Shown in pieces: positions 9,975-20,713 of a DNA stretch of 64,000 bases. How positions within the stretch are numbered: position 1 is the stretch's first letter; each line of letters starts with the position of its first letter. Under the pieces are notes generated by a model. It saw only the letters and a program-made list of their open reading frames with translations, searched no databases and had not been told where the DNA came from. Origin of the DNA: Sanguinoderma infundibulare (Eukaryota; Basidiomycota; Agaricomycetes; Polyporales; Polyporaceae); NCBI GenBank assembly GCA_032821775.1, contig JAVLRN010000007.1, positions 496,001-560,000 on the forward strand. The letters are read 5' to 3'. The translations under genes and the position numbers were made by a program.

Positions 9975-10531
9975 GCTCCGGTCGACATTCGGGGACACTC
10001 GCACAACAGTAGCGACGGCGGACTCCTTACTCATTCACTGAGCGCTCAAGACGGGATCCCTCAAGACTCAACCTGCAGCCTTTGCTCTTCTGTTCTATCA
10101 GTCCTGCCTCTGATGACTGATATCTCACTGCATCATCTGCTTCTTGAATTTCTTACACATACGGACTCGATTTCTTGGGATTATTACTCATACGGGCTCG
10201 CGATTTGGTTCTCTGCCATCAGTGCCCATCTGTCTCCTTATCTATTTCAATAAATCCTTAATGGATACTCCAACACACCGCGTGGCACACCTGCTAGCCT
10301 GAGTGGTGATGTTGCAGAATTCGAATGTTGTGACTCGGAGTACTCGATGATTGGCGATGCAGGATATTTAAAGTACCCGTAGCGCCAAAACGAAATTGTC
10401 GTTGGCGTCTACGATATCTTGCTTCCAATTCGCCACCATCCCTGGCACACTTCGACGGGACGATTGTCAAACCGGCGGCTCTCAGTCTAGCTATCATCAG
10501 CTAGCGCACCTGGCGCCATTTTCTCCGGGAA
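9975..10531. other. 3' flank of coiled-coil copy 1 and F-box promoter
   Basis: Bases 10140-10315 (3' untranslated-like sequence with TTTCAATAAATCCTTA, then GCTAGCCTGAGTGGTGA) reappear inverted at 16120-16270 and partly at 45800-45910. Bases 10480-10530 (CTCTCAGTCTAGCTATCATC) are the shared F-box promoter also found at 11250-11318 and, inverted, near 15920-15955. Confidence 0.6.
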
Positions 10532-11249
10532 AATGGGCGCTGACTCCAGTCACGGAGATTACGTCGTGCACCGCACCGCATCGCAAGGCAGGTCATCCAG
10601 GGATCCACGGCTTGCCAGCAGACGTCTTAGTTCCCATATTCTTATTCCTTAACTGCAAGGACATTACAATATGCATCAGAGTGAGTGCATCCCCTCCGAC
10701 TGTCTCCAGCATCCGCTAACTGACGACTAGGTCTTCCGCTACTTCGCGGAGGTGATCCACTCTGATCTCTACCTGCGGTACAGGATCGAGCTGTCTCTCA
10801 GCGGCACGGTGGATGGAAACTCCAAAGTCCTTTCCGTCGCGCAGAGGATGGAGCGTCTTCATCAGTACTCCTCGAAATATCTCAGTGGGAGCTTTGACGT
10901 CGAGGACGTCAGTGCGTCTTTGGAGATGCTTCTATCACGGGAGTTGGGGTGGCATTCTTTCTCGACGGGCAGCACATCCTTCATGTACTGGTATTTCAAC
11001 CAGACGCAGGGCATGACATTCCGAGTCGCCATCTTCTCCCCGGGGTCTGCGCAAGCCGGGATCAACTCGCAACGCTGGCTGGTACCCGTTGGTCCCCCGG
11101 TGCTGTCACTGTGTGCTACGCGAGAGAACTTCAGATGGTTGGGAAGCGCGCAACGCAGAGTCACGTGGATGGTTTGGGTCCTCATGCCGCCGGGCGTCTG
11201 GGCTATTTTGATTGCAATCCAGCAGACGCAATACGGCGGCCTGCAGCTC
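10532..11249 (+). pseudogene. F-box protein, truncated copy A
   Basis: Tandem neighbour of the intact F-box gene that starts at 11319. It keeps the start ATG (10532), the F-box (GLPADVLVPIFLFLNCKDI) and the region after it (YRIELSLSGTVDGNSK, QRMERLHQYSSKY, AGINSQRWLVPVG). Compared with the other copies it lacks two bases just after the start codon, which shifts the F-box out of frame with the ATG. The sequence then decays and runs straight into a second copy of the promoter at about 11250, so the whole C-terminal half is missing. Non-functional as a full F-box protein. Confidence 0.7.
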
Positions 11250-11318
11250 TCAGTCTAGCTATCATCAGCTACCGCACCTGTCGTCATCTTCTACTCTTAA
11301 CGTCGGCCGTATTACAAA

Positions 11319-13249
11319 ATGGGTACAGACTCGACTACCACGGATGTTACGTCGAATATCGCACCCCACCGGAAGGCAGATCATCCGAGGCTCCACGACT
11401 TACCGGCAGACATCCTAATTCCCATATTCTCATGTCTTAACGGCAAAGACATTACAGTATGCATCAGAGTAAGTGCATCTTCTTTGAGTGTCTCCATATC
11501 CGCTAACTCGCGACTAGATCTGCCACTCCTTCGCGGACCTGATCCGTACCGATATCTATCTGCAGTACAAGATTGAGCTCTCTCTCAACGGCATGGTCGA
11601 CGGAAACTCCCGAGGCCTTTCCGTCCAGGAGAGGATGGAGCGCTTGCGGGAGTACTCGGCCAGGTTTCGCAGTGGCTCTTTCGCACGTGATGATATTGAA
11701 TTCCGTCCCGAACAATTCTCTCAAGGCCGCATTTGGTTCGACGACCGGGGCGACGTCCGTACTCAGCCTAACTCGTACCTGTTGACAACACCCCATGGGC
11801 TCCTCCTCTCTGTTTTCTCTCAGGGATCTGTGCAAACTGGGATAGAATCTCGACGTTGGCTGGTACCCCTCAACGCATGGACCATCGAAGGTCGTATGTG
11901 CGGGGCGTATGCCGTGGATATAGCCCAGGGTCTGGTCGTAGGCGAGCTGCAGACGCGGGATAGGTCTGTGGCTTCGCAGTTCAGGTCAGGATTCGTTAAG
12001 GACCTTCACAGGCTAATTCGTTTTCCTCCAGACTTGAAGTCCGGGAGGTCGATTTTGATGCGTTGCGCGGCGGGAAAACGATTCCTATCGCACACCAGAC
12101 AGCGATCCTGTCACGCCGAGAAATCTTTCTCAGGAGTGAACTGAGTGGCGATCCCTATGCGACAGAGGTCGACAAATTGCGAATAGTTGGGCCACACGTT
12201 TTTTGTGTCCTTTCAGTCAACTACGGAGAAGTTATCGAAGTGCATAACTGGAGGACCGGGGAGTTGATATGGGTGCGCGCTTTGTTCCGTCGTCCTCCCG
12301 CAGCTATTGAATTCATGTGAACCAGCGGAAACTGTTTACAATCATTTTTTTGGTGACGGAACCACTGGATGACAACTACGTGCTCGTGGGCTCGGGCGAA
12401 TCGGATTATATCGACATCTACCATTACGGTGCACCATCCTCCGATCGCCCCGTTTGTACGTTGCAATTGCCCTGGCGCCAAGGCAAGAAGCTTTTCTCGA
12501 CGCACCGTATTTACAACAGCATGCCTTCTTCGCCGTCTGGAGGCCACTTCCATGCCGATCCGTCGCTTTCTATGGTCGTCGTGGAGTGCCGAGCCGGCAC
12601 GCCAATCGATGTCATCCTGGACGTGGACCATGATGAGGACGACTCCGATGATGACTACTGTCGCTTCCTCATCCCCCATTCCACAATCTACACACACATC
12701 CACCCTGTCACATCCAAATCTCGAGACGGCGATAAGAAGAACAGTGGGCCACGCATTGTCCCCTGGGAGTACTGGGGCCCGAGCGGATGTCTGCGCCTGT
12801 GGATGCGCCCGGCATACATCCGCATGGCCTCCCATTTCATTCCGTTCGGATCGCGAGTGCCTCTGTTCGTGTTCGAGTCAGAGCACCCAGACCTCAGCAC
12901 CACGTCGATGTACATCTTCGACGTCAACCCTCTCGCGGCCAGATACACGAAACACGTCCTCGACGCCCAGCGCGAACGACCGGAGAACGCGGCGATTGTC
13001 TGGGACATCGACGAAGTCCTTCCCGGAGTAGTCGACCCCGAGTGCTCGATCCCGTACGTCGTGTATCGCGTCAAGATACCCTTCCCTCCTCAGGCCACAT
13101 TCATCAAGTCGGTGACGATGAGCGCAAGCGGGTTCACGGTCGTTGTGAGTCTCTGCACTCACCGTCGTGTTGATCTGAACGCACCTGACTGTTGTTTGCA
13201 GTCTGATTTAGATGTCCGACGATGGAAGGTCCAAGCATGGTCCGTATGA
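11319..13249 (+). CDS. F-box protein, apparently intact copy B
   Basis: F-box proteins are substrate receptors of SCF ubiquitin ligases, binding Skp1 through the N-terminal F-box. Exons 11319-11468, 11518-11984, 12032-12272, 12326-13144 and 13202-13249 give 574 residues. The F-box lies at ~25-65 (LPADILIPIFSCLNGKDI, then CHSFADLIRTDIYLQYKIEL). The remaining ~500 residues have beta-rich repeats ending in tryptophan dipeptide-like blocks (VIEVHNWRTGELIW, EPLDDNYVLVGS, STTSMYIFDVNPLAARYTKH, VWDIDEVLPGVVDP), typical of the propeller-like tails of basidiomycete F-box families. The protein ends with VQAWSV, shared by all copies. No lesion was found, so this is one of two potentially working members here. 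Substrate unknown. Confidence 0.85.
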
Positions 13250-13489
13250 CAAGGTCGGTGTTACAGACGGGGACTTGATCGACGGTGGTGGAAGATGCAT
13301 AGTGAACGTGATTAGCAACAGTTCGCGCTTTCTATTCGAAAACATGCTCCGTTATTGTATGTCAGCCTTGTACTGTCACCATTCCACCAGCAATGCGGTT
13401 CGGCTTACTGTAACTTCGTCCACCGCGGATTTCCCATTGCATCGTCGAAGATAGGGACATTGGTAGCGATCGTCCATTATCTGTGATAG

Positions 13490-13825
13490 TTACACTGCCT
13501 GCAGAGCGAGCTGCATTGGCTTTGAGAATGCCGTCAGCCAGGAGTCTGACGCACCTCAAGTTTGTCTATCCCGTCGAGCTTCTCGTTCTGTCACAGTGAT
13601 CTGTTGCTCTGGAGACACGACGTCCATCTCGCCGACGTGCAACTTTCCGCCCGGCCCGGAAGTACGCCTCTCTCAGACAACGTACTGGCACATGATGCCG
13701 GGTACTTCAGCTCATACATTCTACCAGAGATGCCGACGACGAAAGTGGACGAAAGACGAGGCCAATTCGCGCGGCGCATGCATGCTGGCAAGGCGCGTGC
13801 GGTAACCGAGCTTGGAGTCGATTGA
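13490..13825. pseudogene. coiled-coil gene relic plus conserved ORF end
   Basis: Bases about 13555-13660 are a decayed minus-strand piece of the coiled-coil gene's fifth exon: CTCGTTCTG, GATCTGTTGCTC and GACGTGCAACTTT correspond to positions in 46745-46820. Right after it, 13720-13825 on the plus strand reads GYFSSYILPEMPTTKVDERR, MHAGKARAVTELGVD and a stop. The same frame and stop recur inverted at 38397-38500, with four residue changes in the stretch. I do not recognise that peptide. The block lies exactly between the tails of two convergent F-box genes and is repeated as a unit at 38.3-38.9 kb. Confidence 0.55.
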
Positions 13826-13910
13826 AAACACGGGAATTGAAGTTGTTGATCGCGTTAACTATCTATAGCGTAACGTGGCAAGACCGTCTTTCGAATCTGT
13901 AACTCAAGCA

Positions 13911-15874
13911 TCACACCGTCCACGATTGTAGCATGCAGGGCTGAGGATGCCAGTGATCAGGTTCAGACTGCAAACGGTGACGTTCAGATCCTCTGCGACC
14001 AGACAGTGACGAATATGAAGAAGTACTCACGAAGACCATGAACCCGCTCAGGCCCATTAACACCCCCTTGATCTCCATGTCTTCAGCCTCTGGGGGATAC
14101 TCCATGCTGACCCGATACACCACGTACGGGATCGAGCACTTGGGGTCGACTACTCCGGGCAGGACTTCATCGATGTCCCAGACAATCGCCGCGCTCTCCG
14201 GTCGTTCGCGCTGGGCGCCGAGGACGTGTTTCGTGTATCTGGCCGCCAGAGGGTTGACGTCGAAGATGTACATCGACGTGCGGCCGAGGTCTTCGGAATC
14301 CGATTCGAAGTCGAACAGGGGATATCGTGATCCGAACGGTAGGGAATAGCCCACGTTGCGCATCACGCGGAGCCGCAGAGATCCGCTCAGGCCCCAGTCC
14401 TCCCAAGGTACAACGCGGTCTCCTTCGGACCCTTCACTGCTGTTTTCGGATCGAGATGTCGCAGCGCGTATCTGGGCGTAGAGCGTGGCGTAAGGGATGA
14501 GGAGGGTGAAAAACTCGTCCGAGTCGAAAGGTCCCCCAAGGGCGAAGAACTGGAGCACGATCATGGAGAGCGATGGGTCCGCATTGAAGGATCTTCCAGA
14601 CGGCGAAGTAGGCATGCTGTTGTAGATCCGGGTTGTCGAGATGGCCTCGGCATTAGCATTGTGGCTGCAGGGCAGTTGCAGTTTGCACACAGGGCGATCG
14701 GAGGATGGTGGGCCGTAACGGTAGACGTCTATGGACCACGATGTCAATGCGCGCACGAGCAAGTAGTTGTCATCCAGTGGCTCTGACACCACATCCAGAT
14801 ATTCTGCATTCCGGTCCACGAAGGGTGTTCTAAACGATTTCCGCTGGATCAGATGGAGATTATTCAAGGGATGCAGAAGAAAGCATGAGCAAGCCACGCA
14901 CCCATATCACCTGTCCGGTGGTCCAGTTGAACACTTTAATGACCTGGTACTCATCCTCGTCATATTTGACGCTGAAAACACAAAAAACAAGCTGCCCAAC
15001 GATCCGCAACTTATCGACCCGTATCGCCGTGGGCAGAACGCCCTGGTCTTTTCCATCAACAAGGAGGATTTCTCTCGATACCACAGCATCGGCAGTGACC
15101 GGTTGTGAGATCGGAAGGGTCTTCCCGACGCTTAGCGCATCGAAATCGACCTGCTGAAGTTCAAATCTAGAGGAGAACGATCAGCTTATAAAGTCGGTCA
15201 ACGAAATCCTAGGTGAATGATAGCGCCACGGACCTGTCCCGTATCACCGGCTCAGACAAAACCAGGCCGTGCGCTACATCCACAGCACATCGTCCGCACC
15301 GCCTCAAACGTCTGACTCATGTGTTGACAGGCACCAGCCAGTGTTGGGATTCTATGCCGGCTTGCGAAGATCCTGGAGAGAAGAGGGAGAGGAGGAACCC
15401 ATCCGGTGTTTCCAACAGGTACGCAGCGACACCAATCGCGCAGTCCTCCAGATCATCCCACAGCACATCTTGAGGGGATTGATCCAGGCGCATGTCAATG
15501 TCTTCACGTGCAAAAGCGCCGCCGCGAAACTTGGCCGAGTACTGCCGCAAATGCTCCATCCTCTCCTGGACGGAAAGGACTAGGGAGTTTCCGTCGACCA
15601 TGCCATTGAGAGAAAGCTCGATCTTGTACTGGAGGTAGAGATCGGTACGGATCAGCTCCGCGAAGGAGCGACAGACCTAGTTGCGAGTGAGCGAATGCTG
15701 GAGGCGCGGAGGGGAAGCACTCACTCTGGTGCAGATTTTAATCTCTTTGCCGTCAAGAAGTGATAGTATGGCACGCAATACGTCTGCCGGAAAGCCGTGG
15801 ATCGTCGGATAATCTGCCTTCCGGTGGGGTGCGGGGTGCGAGATGACTTTCGGAGTAGGAGAGTCCACGCCCAT
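13911..15874 (-). pseudogene. F-box protein copy C with a nonsense codon
   Basis: Full-length relative of the F-box genes at 11.3 and 36.4 kb. F-box: FPADVLRAILSLLDGKEI; second exon CRSFAELIRTDLYLQYKIEL; C-terminal blocks EPLDDNYLLVRA, TSMYIFDVNPLAARYTKHVL and VWDIDEVLPGVVDPKC. At about 15309-15311 (minus strand) the codon that is TGG in the 36.4-kb copy is TGA, directly after LVPVNT, ending the frame after about 190 codons. Everything downstream is well preserved, so the loss is recent, or the truncated F-box plus linker protein is still made. The internal intron uses a GTCCGT donor, as in the 36.4-kb copy. It converges on copy B across the relic at 13.5-13.8 kb. Confidence 0.7.
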
Positions 15875-16436
15875 TCTGGTCAATGGATGTTATGAGCAAA
15901 AATGGCGGCGGGTGCGGTAGCTGACGATAGCTAGACTGAGAGCTGCCGGCTTGATAATCGCCCTAGGGTGATGGTAGATGGAAGACAAGGTACTATAGAC
16001 GCCGACGACGACAGACCGCGGCCGTTTTTACTCAGGCTGGCGCTACGCGGCCCTGCAATGTCTAATCATCGAGTAAACATTCCAATTGTGCATCTAAAAC
16101 CTGCCCACTCGTCACCACTCAGGCTAGCAGGTGTACCACACGGTGTGTTGGAGTATCTATTAAGGATTTATTGAAATAGGTAAGAGATTGATGGGCACTG
16201 ATGGCAGAGAATTAAGCCGCGAGCTCGTATGAGTAATAATCCCAAGAAACCGAGTCCATATGAGTAAGAGATCCAAGGAGCAGACGATGCGGTCAGATAC
16301 CAGTCACCAGATCTTCAGAGGCAGACAGAAGAGGGAAGGCTGAGTGCTGAGCGCTGAGTCTTGAGGGGTCCCATCTTGAGGTCTTGATTGTGCCGTCGCT
16401 AGGGTTGTGCAAGTGTCCCCGGATATCCACTGGAGC
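15875..16436. other. shared flank between F-box copy C and coiled-coil copy 2
   Basis: Inverted counterpart of 9975-10531. It holds the F-box promoter motif (15920-15955) and the coiled-coil 3' flank (16120-16270, with AAGGATTTATTGAAA). No extra gene. Confidence 0.6.
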
Positions 16437-18076
16437 CTAAGCTTTGTCGACTTGGTTGGGCGAGGAACGGCCCCCACGAACAGAGGAAGCCTTCGCAGGA
16501 GAGTCGGCGACACTGCCACGGCGCGACGGGATCCGAATAGAGGACAGCTTGAACTTGGACGAGGTCGGAGAGACGTTCGACATCCGAGTTGCGAACGATC
16601 CCTTGCCAGCGGTCCCAAACAGCACAGAGCTCCGCGGCGAAGTCGGCGGCGTGTTCAGCTGCCGTCCAGCAGGCTTGGGAGTGGCGGCAGGTTTGGCCGG
16701 ATTGAAGGTGACTTCGCTTGCCTGCATAGGCTCGGTGCGGATGGCCTCGGCGAGTTGTTTTTTGAGCCTTGCGATCTCGGCGGCCTGCTGCGCGATGATC
16801 TTCTTGTCAGTCGCCTCGCGCGCGCTGGTCTGCGCGACTTGGCTGGCGGCGAGCTCCCGGACCTCGAGCAGCTCGCCCTCGATGGCGCTCTTCTGCTCAA
16901 TGGCCTCCTTGAGCTCCGTCTTCGTCGTCTTCAGCTCGTCCTAAAAACGCGAGTTGCCTTAGCTCACGGAATGCGTTCAGGTAGGAGTTGGTCGCACCTC
17001 GAGTTCATCCATGCTGTCGAGCATCTCGTTCTGCGACGCGGTCTTGATCGCGATCTGCTGCTCCAGCGAGATAACGTTCATCTCGCTGAAGTGCAGCTTC
17101 TCCTTGAGTTCAGCGACCTCAGTATTCGCAGCCTCGAGCTCGCCCTATCGAATGCTTTAGCTGTACGCTCTAGGAGCGCTTAAAATATGACACGCACCGA
17201 GTCCTGAACCTCGGTCGTCGCCGCAAGCTGCTCCTCGAGACGTTTCACATTGGCCTCGCTCGTGTGCAGCTTCGCCTTTGTCGTCTCGAGGTCGTCCTGT
17301 CGACGCGGTCAACCATGAGCATATGCGGCAATCGAAAAGAAACGACGCACCTCCATCTTATCCATCTTCTCGAGAATTTCGTTCTGAGACTCCGTCTTCA
17401 TAGCGAGCTGCTCCTCCAAGCACATGACGTTCATCCCGCTCATGTGCAGCTTTTCCTGCACCACCAACATCAGCTTCGCCCACCACGATGCTGAATCCAC
17501 TCACGGAGAGGGTCTTCGTCGTAGCCTCCTTGTTCCTCGCGACAACCGCCTGGTTCTCGTTGGCCATGGCGTCAGCACGGGCGATAGCAGCGTCCCTCTC
17601 AGCAACAATATCTGCGGTCTGGTCGTCCTTCGCAGAGACCATGGCGGCAGTGTCAGCATCCTCGACAGCGAGCTTCTCTTGTGCCGCAGGGAAGCGTTTG
17701 ACTGCAACGCGGACAGCGCCACGGTCCAGGGACAGGAGGAAGACGATGTAGTCCAGGACGTCAACGACCTACAACGTAGATCATCGGCATGAGAGTGAGA
17801 TCTTGGCGGAGACGGAATGCCCACCTTGGCAACCCATTCGTGCAACCAGACGGACAACTCCAGCGCAAAGTACGGCGGCGCGGTGTTGAACGTGCCGAAG
17901 ACGAATTCAGTGCCGAGGCGAACGTCGAACGAGGCGGTCTTGTACACGAACGCGGAGACGAGGAAGATGCTGAGGTAGATCCAGAACCAAGGGTGGGCGG
18001 AGACGTTGAAGAGGATGAAGAGGAGGATGACGGGAGTCGAGACGATGCCGCGAACGTCGTTGGCGAGAGAACCCAT
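16437..18076 (-). CDS. membrane-anchored coiled-coil protein, copy 2
   Basis: Inverted paralogue of the gene at 8.3-10.0 kb, with the same six-exon plan and apparently intact. It starts at the ATG at 18076 (MGSLANDVRGIVSTP) and stops at 16437. N-terminal hydrophobic block VILLFILFNVSAHPWFWIYL; second hydrophobic segment LDYIVFLLSL; coiled-coil units KLHMSGMNVMCLEEQLAMKT, KLHTSEANVKRLEEQLAATT and KLHFSEMNVISLEQQIAIKT; tail SPRSSVLFGTAGKGSFATRM. Differences from copy 1 are scattered substitutions plus small in-frame changes (one Gly added in the tail; Glu-Leu missing before ATTKTLS). That pattern suggests selection on the protein. Function unknown; a membrane-tethered rod is inferred. Confidence 0.8.
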
Positions 18077-18561
18077 TGTCGCTATCGATGCGGGTCGACG
18101 GGAGGTCGAGGCTCGGCTGGCAGAGAGGAGCTTGAGGAGTGCGTACGAGGATGAGCCCGTGAAAAGTGTTCGGACGACGGTGGGGTTCTTTTGAAAAGGG
18201 AGAGTTGTGCGGAGGAGAGCTGTAGCTGAGAGGAGGGGAACGTTGCTGTGGGGGAAAGAGGCGGCGGGACAGAATATGAGCCACGGCGCACTCGGCACAG
18301 ACAGCCTCTGTCTTCTGTCGATCGACCAAGTTGGTTGACGAAATGGAAATTGGACTCCCAAACTCGGATAGATTGTTAGCCACGCTCGGTTCGCGCTCGG
18401 TTCCGCGCTCGCCTGTTCGGGCACTGGTCGATGGCCTTCGAACACGCGGAGAGACGGCCCCGTAATGCGAACTTAACAACTTTATCACCGATTCCTACCG
18501 AGCACAGGTCGTAAGAAAGCAAATAAAACCGGGATATACCTTGGAAGACGTGTTTCGCGCT
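18077..18561. other. promoter region of coiled-coil copy 2 and 3' flank of the SDR gene
   Basis: The motif GCCTCTGTCTTCTGTCGATC at about 18308-18327 is the inverted promoter motif shared with the other coiled-coil copies. Long open frames through 18.1-18.45 kb reflect pyrimidine-rich DNA and are not supported as genes. Confidence 0.5.
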
Positions 18562-19943
18562 TCAAGCTCTATGAGGCTTCACTTCGTCTTCGAGCCACTT
18601 CCACAGTTTCTCGCCAATCTCGTCATCGTAGCATTCCGGTCGGCACTTTCCAAAGCGTGCCCAAGGAATCATGTACTGCAAGAGCACAAGGTGAGAGTCT
18701 TTCATCGTGACAGGCGCAATCATGACACACCTCGCCGTTGTAGTTGATTGCTTCAGGCATCGTACCCGCATACAGCTGCGTGAGCGCGCCCTGCGGTGCC
18801 GGGTAGAGAATGGTAGTTTCCTGAGTGAAAGACCGTGCAACGATGCGGCGATCAATATTAGGGTGTTAGAGATATGAAAGAGCTGTCGTCACACCATTAT
18901 CTTGGACGTGAGCCGGGGCACGTGTCGCAATAGGTCGGTCTTGATGTTGCCTTTCCAGATGTCAGAAAATGTATGAGAATGCTTCAGGGACAAGAATGTA
19001 TACCTGGATTCAAGGAGATCGCGACGATGCCCTTGTCAGCATAACGCTTCGCGATCTGTCGGGCAACGATTACGTTGGCCTAACGATGAGCGAATATCAA
19101 TTGTGTGCTGTAAGAACGCATGTCCAGAAGGGAAACCAACATGCTTGCTCTGGTAGTAGAGAGCTTCCTTGGTCAACTTGCGCCTTTCAGGTGTGTCCTT
19201 GAACGTATCCCAGTGGAGAGTCTCTGCATACGCGCCGCTGGAAGAGACGACGATAATCCGTGCATGGTGGTCGGACGACGTCTTCGCGCCTGCGATCAGC
19301 GCAGGCATAAGTAATTCAGTGAAAAGGAACGGGCCGACGACGTTGGTGCCCCACGGGAGGTCGTACCCGTCCTTTGTGAGCAGCTCGATGGGCGGAAACA
19401 TTACACCGCTGATAAGGCGAGTGAGCGACTTTAGCCGGCCACTACCAACGGTCGTACCTACGCATTGTTAAAGAGGACGTGCAATTCGCTTTCCTTGCTG
19501 AGAAAGTCCTCGACGGACTTCTTCACGGCCGCCAGGTCACTGAGGTCGAGCTCGTGGAAGATCGCCTCCTTTCCGGTCTCCTCTTTCAGGGCGGCAATGG
19601 CCTTGTCTGCCTTTTCCTTGTTCCGGGCGGTAAGATACACCTTCGCGTTGTGCTGCAAGAGTGCCTAGTGGACAACAAGCTCAGTTCAAGTTACGAGATA
19701 CTGGCAAAGCGACAGACCTTGACGGTCTCATACCCCAACCCGGTGTTGCCACCTAAAGCAAAGCATTGCCACGTCGTTTCCGCGCTGTTCACAACCTGAC
19801 AGACAGTTCAACGACGTACCTGTTACGATGACAACCCGTCCAGTGAGGTCAGGAATCTGGTCGACACTGAACGTCGCCTTGGGCGGGAACATCTGCGCGA
19901 CGGCAGGCAGCTTCTTCTTGAATTCCGACAGTGCGTTGCCCAT
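18562..19943 (-). CDS. short-chain dehydrogenase/reductase, copy 1
   Basis: NAD(P)-dependent oxidoreductase of the SDR superfamily, retinol-dehydrogenase/WWOX-like branch common in fungi; substrate unknown. Start at 19943 (MGNALSEFKKKLPAVAQMFP). After DLTGRVVIVTG an intron leads into GGNTGLGYETVK, completing the TGxxxGxG nucleotide-binding motif. Then come AKVYLTARNKEKADKAIAAL, DLSDLAAVKKSVEDFL, LHVLFNNAG, the serine region IIVVSSSGAY, the active-site YYQSK (YxxxK), KGIVAISLNPG and the C-terminal [15 protein letters not shown] before the stop at 18562. At least six exons, about 310-320 residues, no lesion seen. A paralogue with the same gene structure lies at 39.7-41.1 kb. Confidence 0.85.
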
Positions 19944-20713
19944 AGCTGGTGGATTGAGTAGAAGTGTCGGTGCGCGAAAAATCCATCAAACATGGGACGG
20001 CGACGCCTTTGATGGTGAGAACATTGCGACCGGCGTCGGGAAACTTGCTCAAGACTGGCATCCGGAAGACCACAGGCCCATGGGTTCTCCCACCATACCC
20101 CGATTGCCCGCAATTCGATGGACTGAATGGTATGAGTAAGTGGTGGTCCATGGACGAGGATGTCGAGACTCGACGGTGCGACGTACAACCTCTGGCGTCT
20201 GTGTCGACCACACTTGTTCCCTCTTGTTCCTGACCACCACCTTGAACTCGAATCATTTTCTGCTATCCACACTCGTGAACGGCGACGGTATGCTCGACGT
20301 CCAGCACACGCGGCTTCCAAGACTGCTCAAGCTCACGCATTCCTCCTAGGCCCAACTTGTCTCGACTGGACATCGTTACGACTGGCAGGATGCTTTCTAA
20401 CCTGACTCTTCGTATCATTAAGCCCCTGATCGTTGGAGACTATCTCAATAAGTCGGATGTCGCCCTGTCTCGTCAATAGCGCCATAAGTGCGCAAATGAA
20501 GGTGTGTGTTGCTCCTCCCTTATACAATTGACCATCTCTTCTCAACACCGCTCAGGCAGATGCTGTGGAAGCGGAGGCGTCCGTAGGCGGAAGGGGTGGT
20601 TCAGGGTCGCCAGGGCAAAGAAACTTTGCATTGTAAGTAGTCATACAGCGTCGTATCCGATTTCCTTCGTATCTCGTATGCAGGCCGTCGTGGCAGCGAA
20701 TCTAGGACCCGGC
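19944..20713. other. intergenic between SDR and RGG-rich gene
   Basis: No gene supported. It includes the SDR promoter. Open frames on both strands (20333-20548 minus, 20504 onward plus) show no recognisable protein. Confidence 0.4.

Noticed and set aside
16407..17183. 258-codon plus-strand frame rich in Leu/Arg
   Set aside because: It is the antisense shadow of the coiled-coil gene exons on the minus strand; the same shadow appears at the other two copies.
20333..20548. Minus-strand frame upstream of the SDR gene
   Set aside because: No homology recognised and no start/splice structure.
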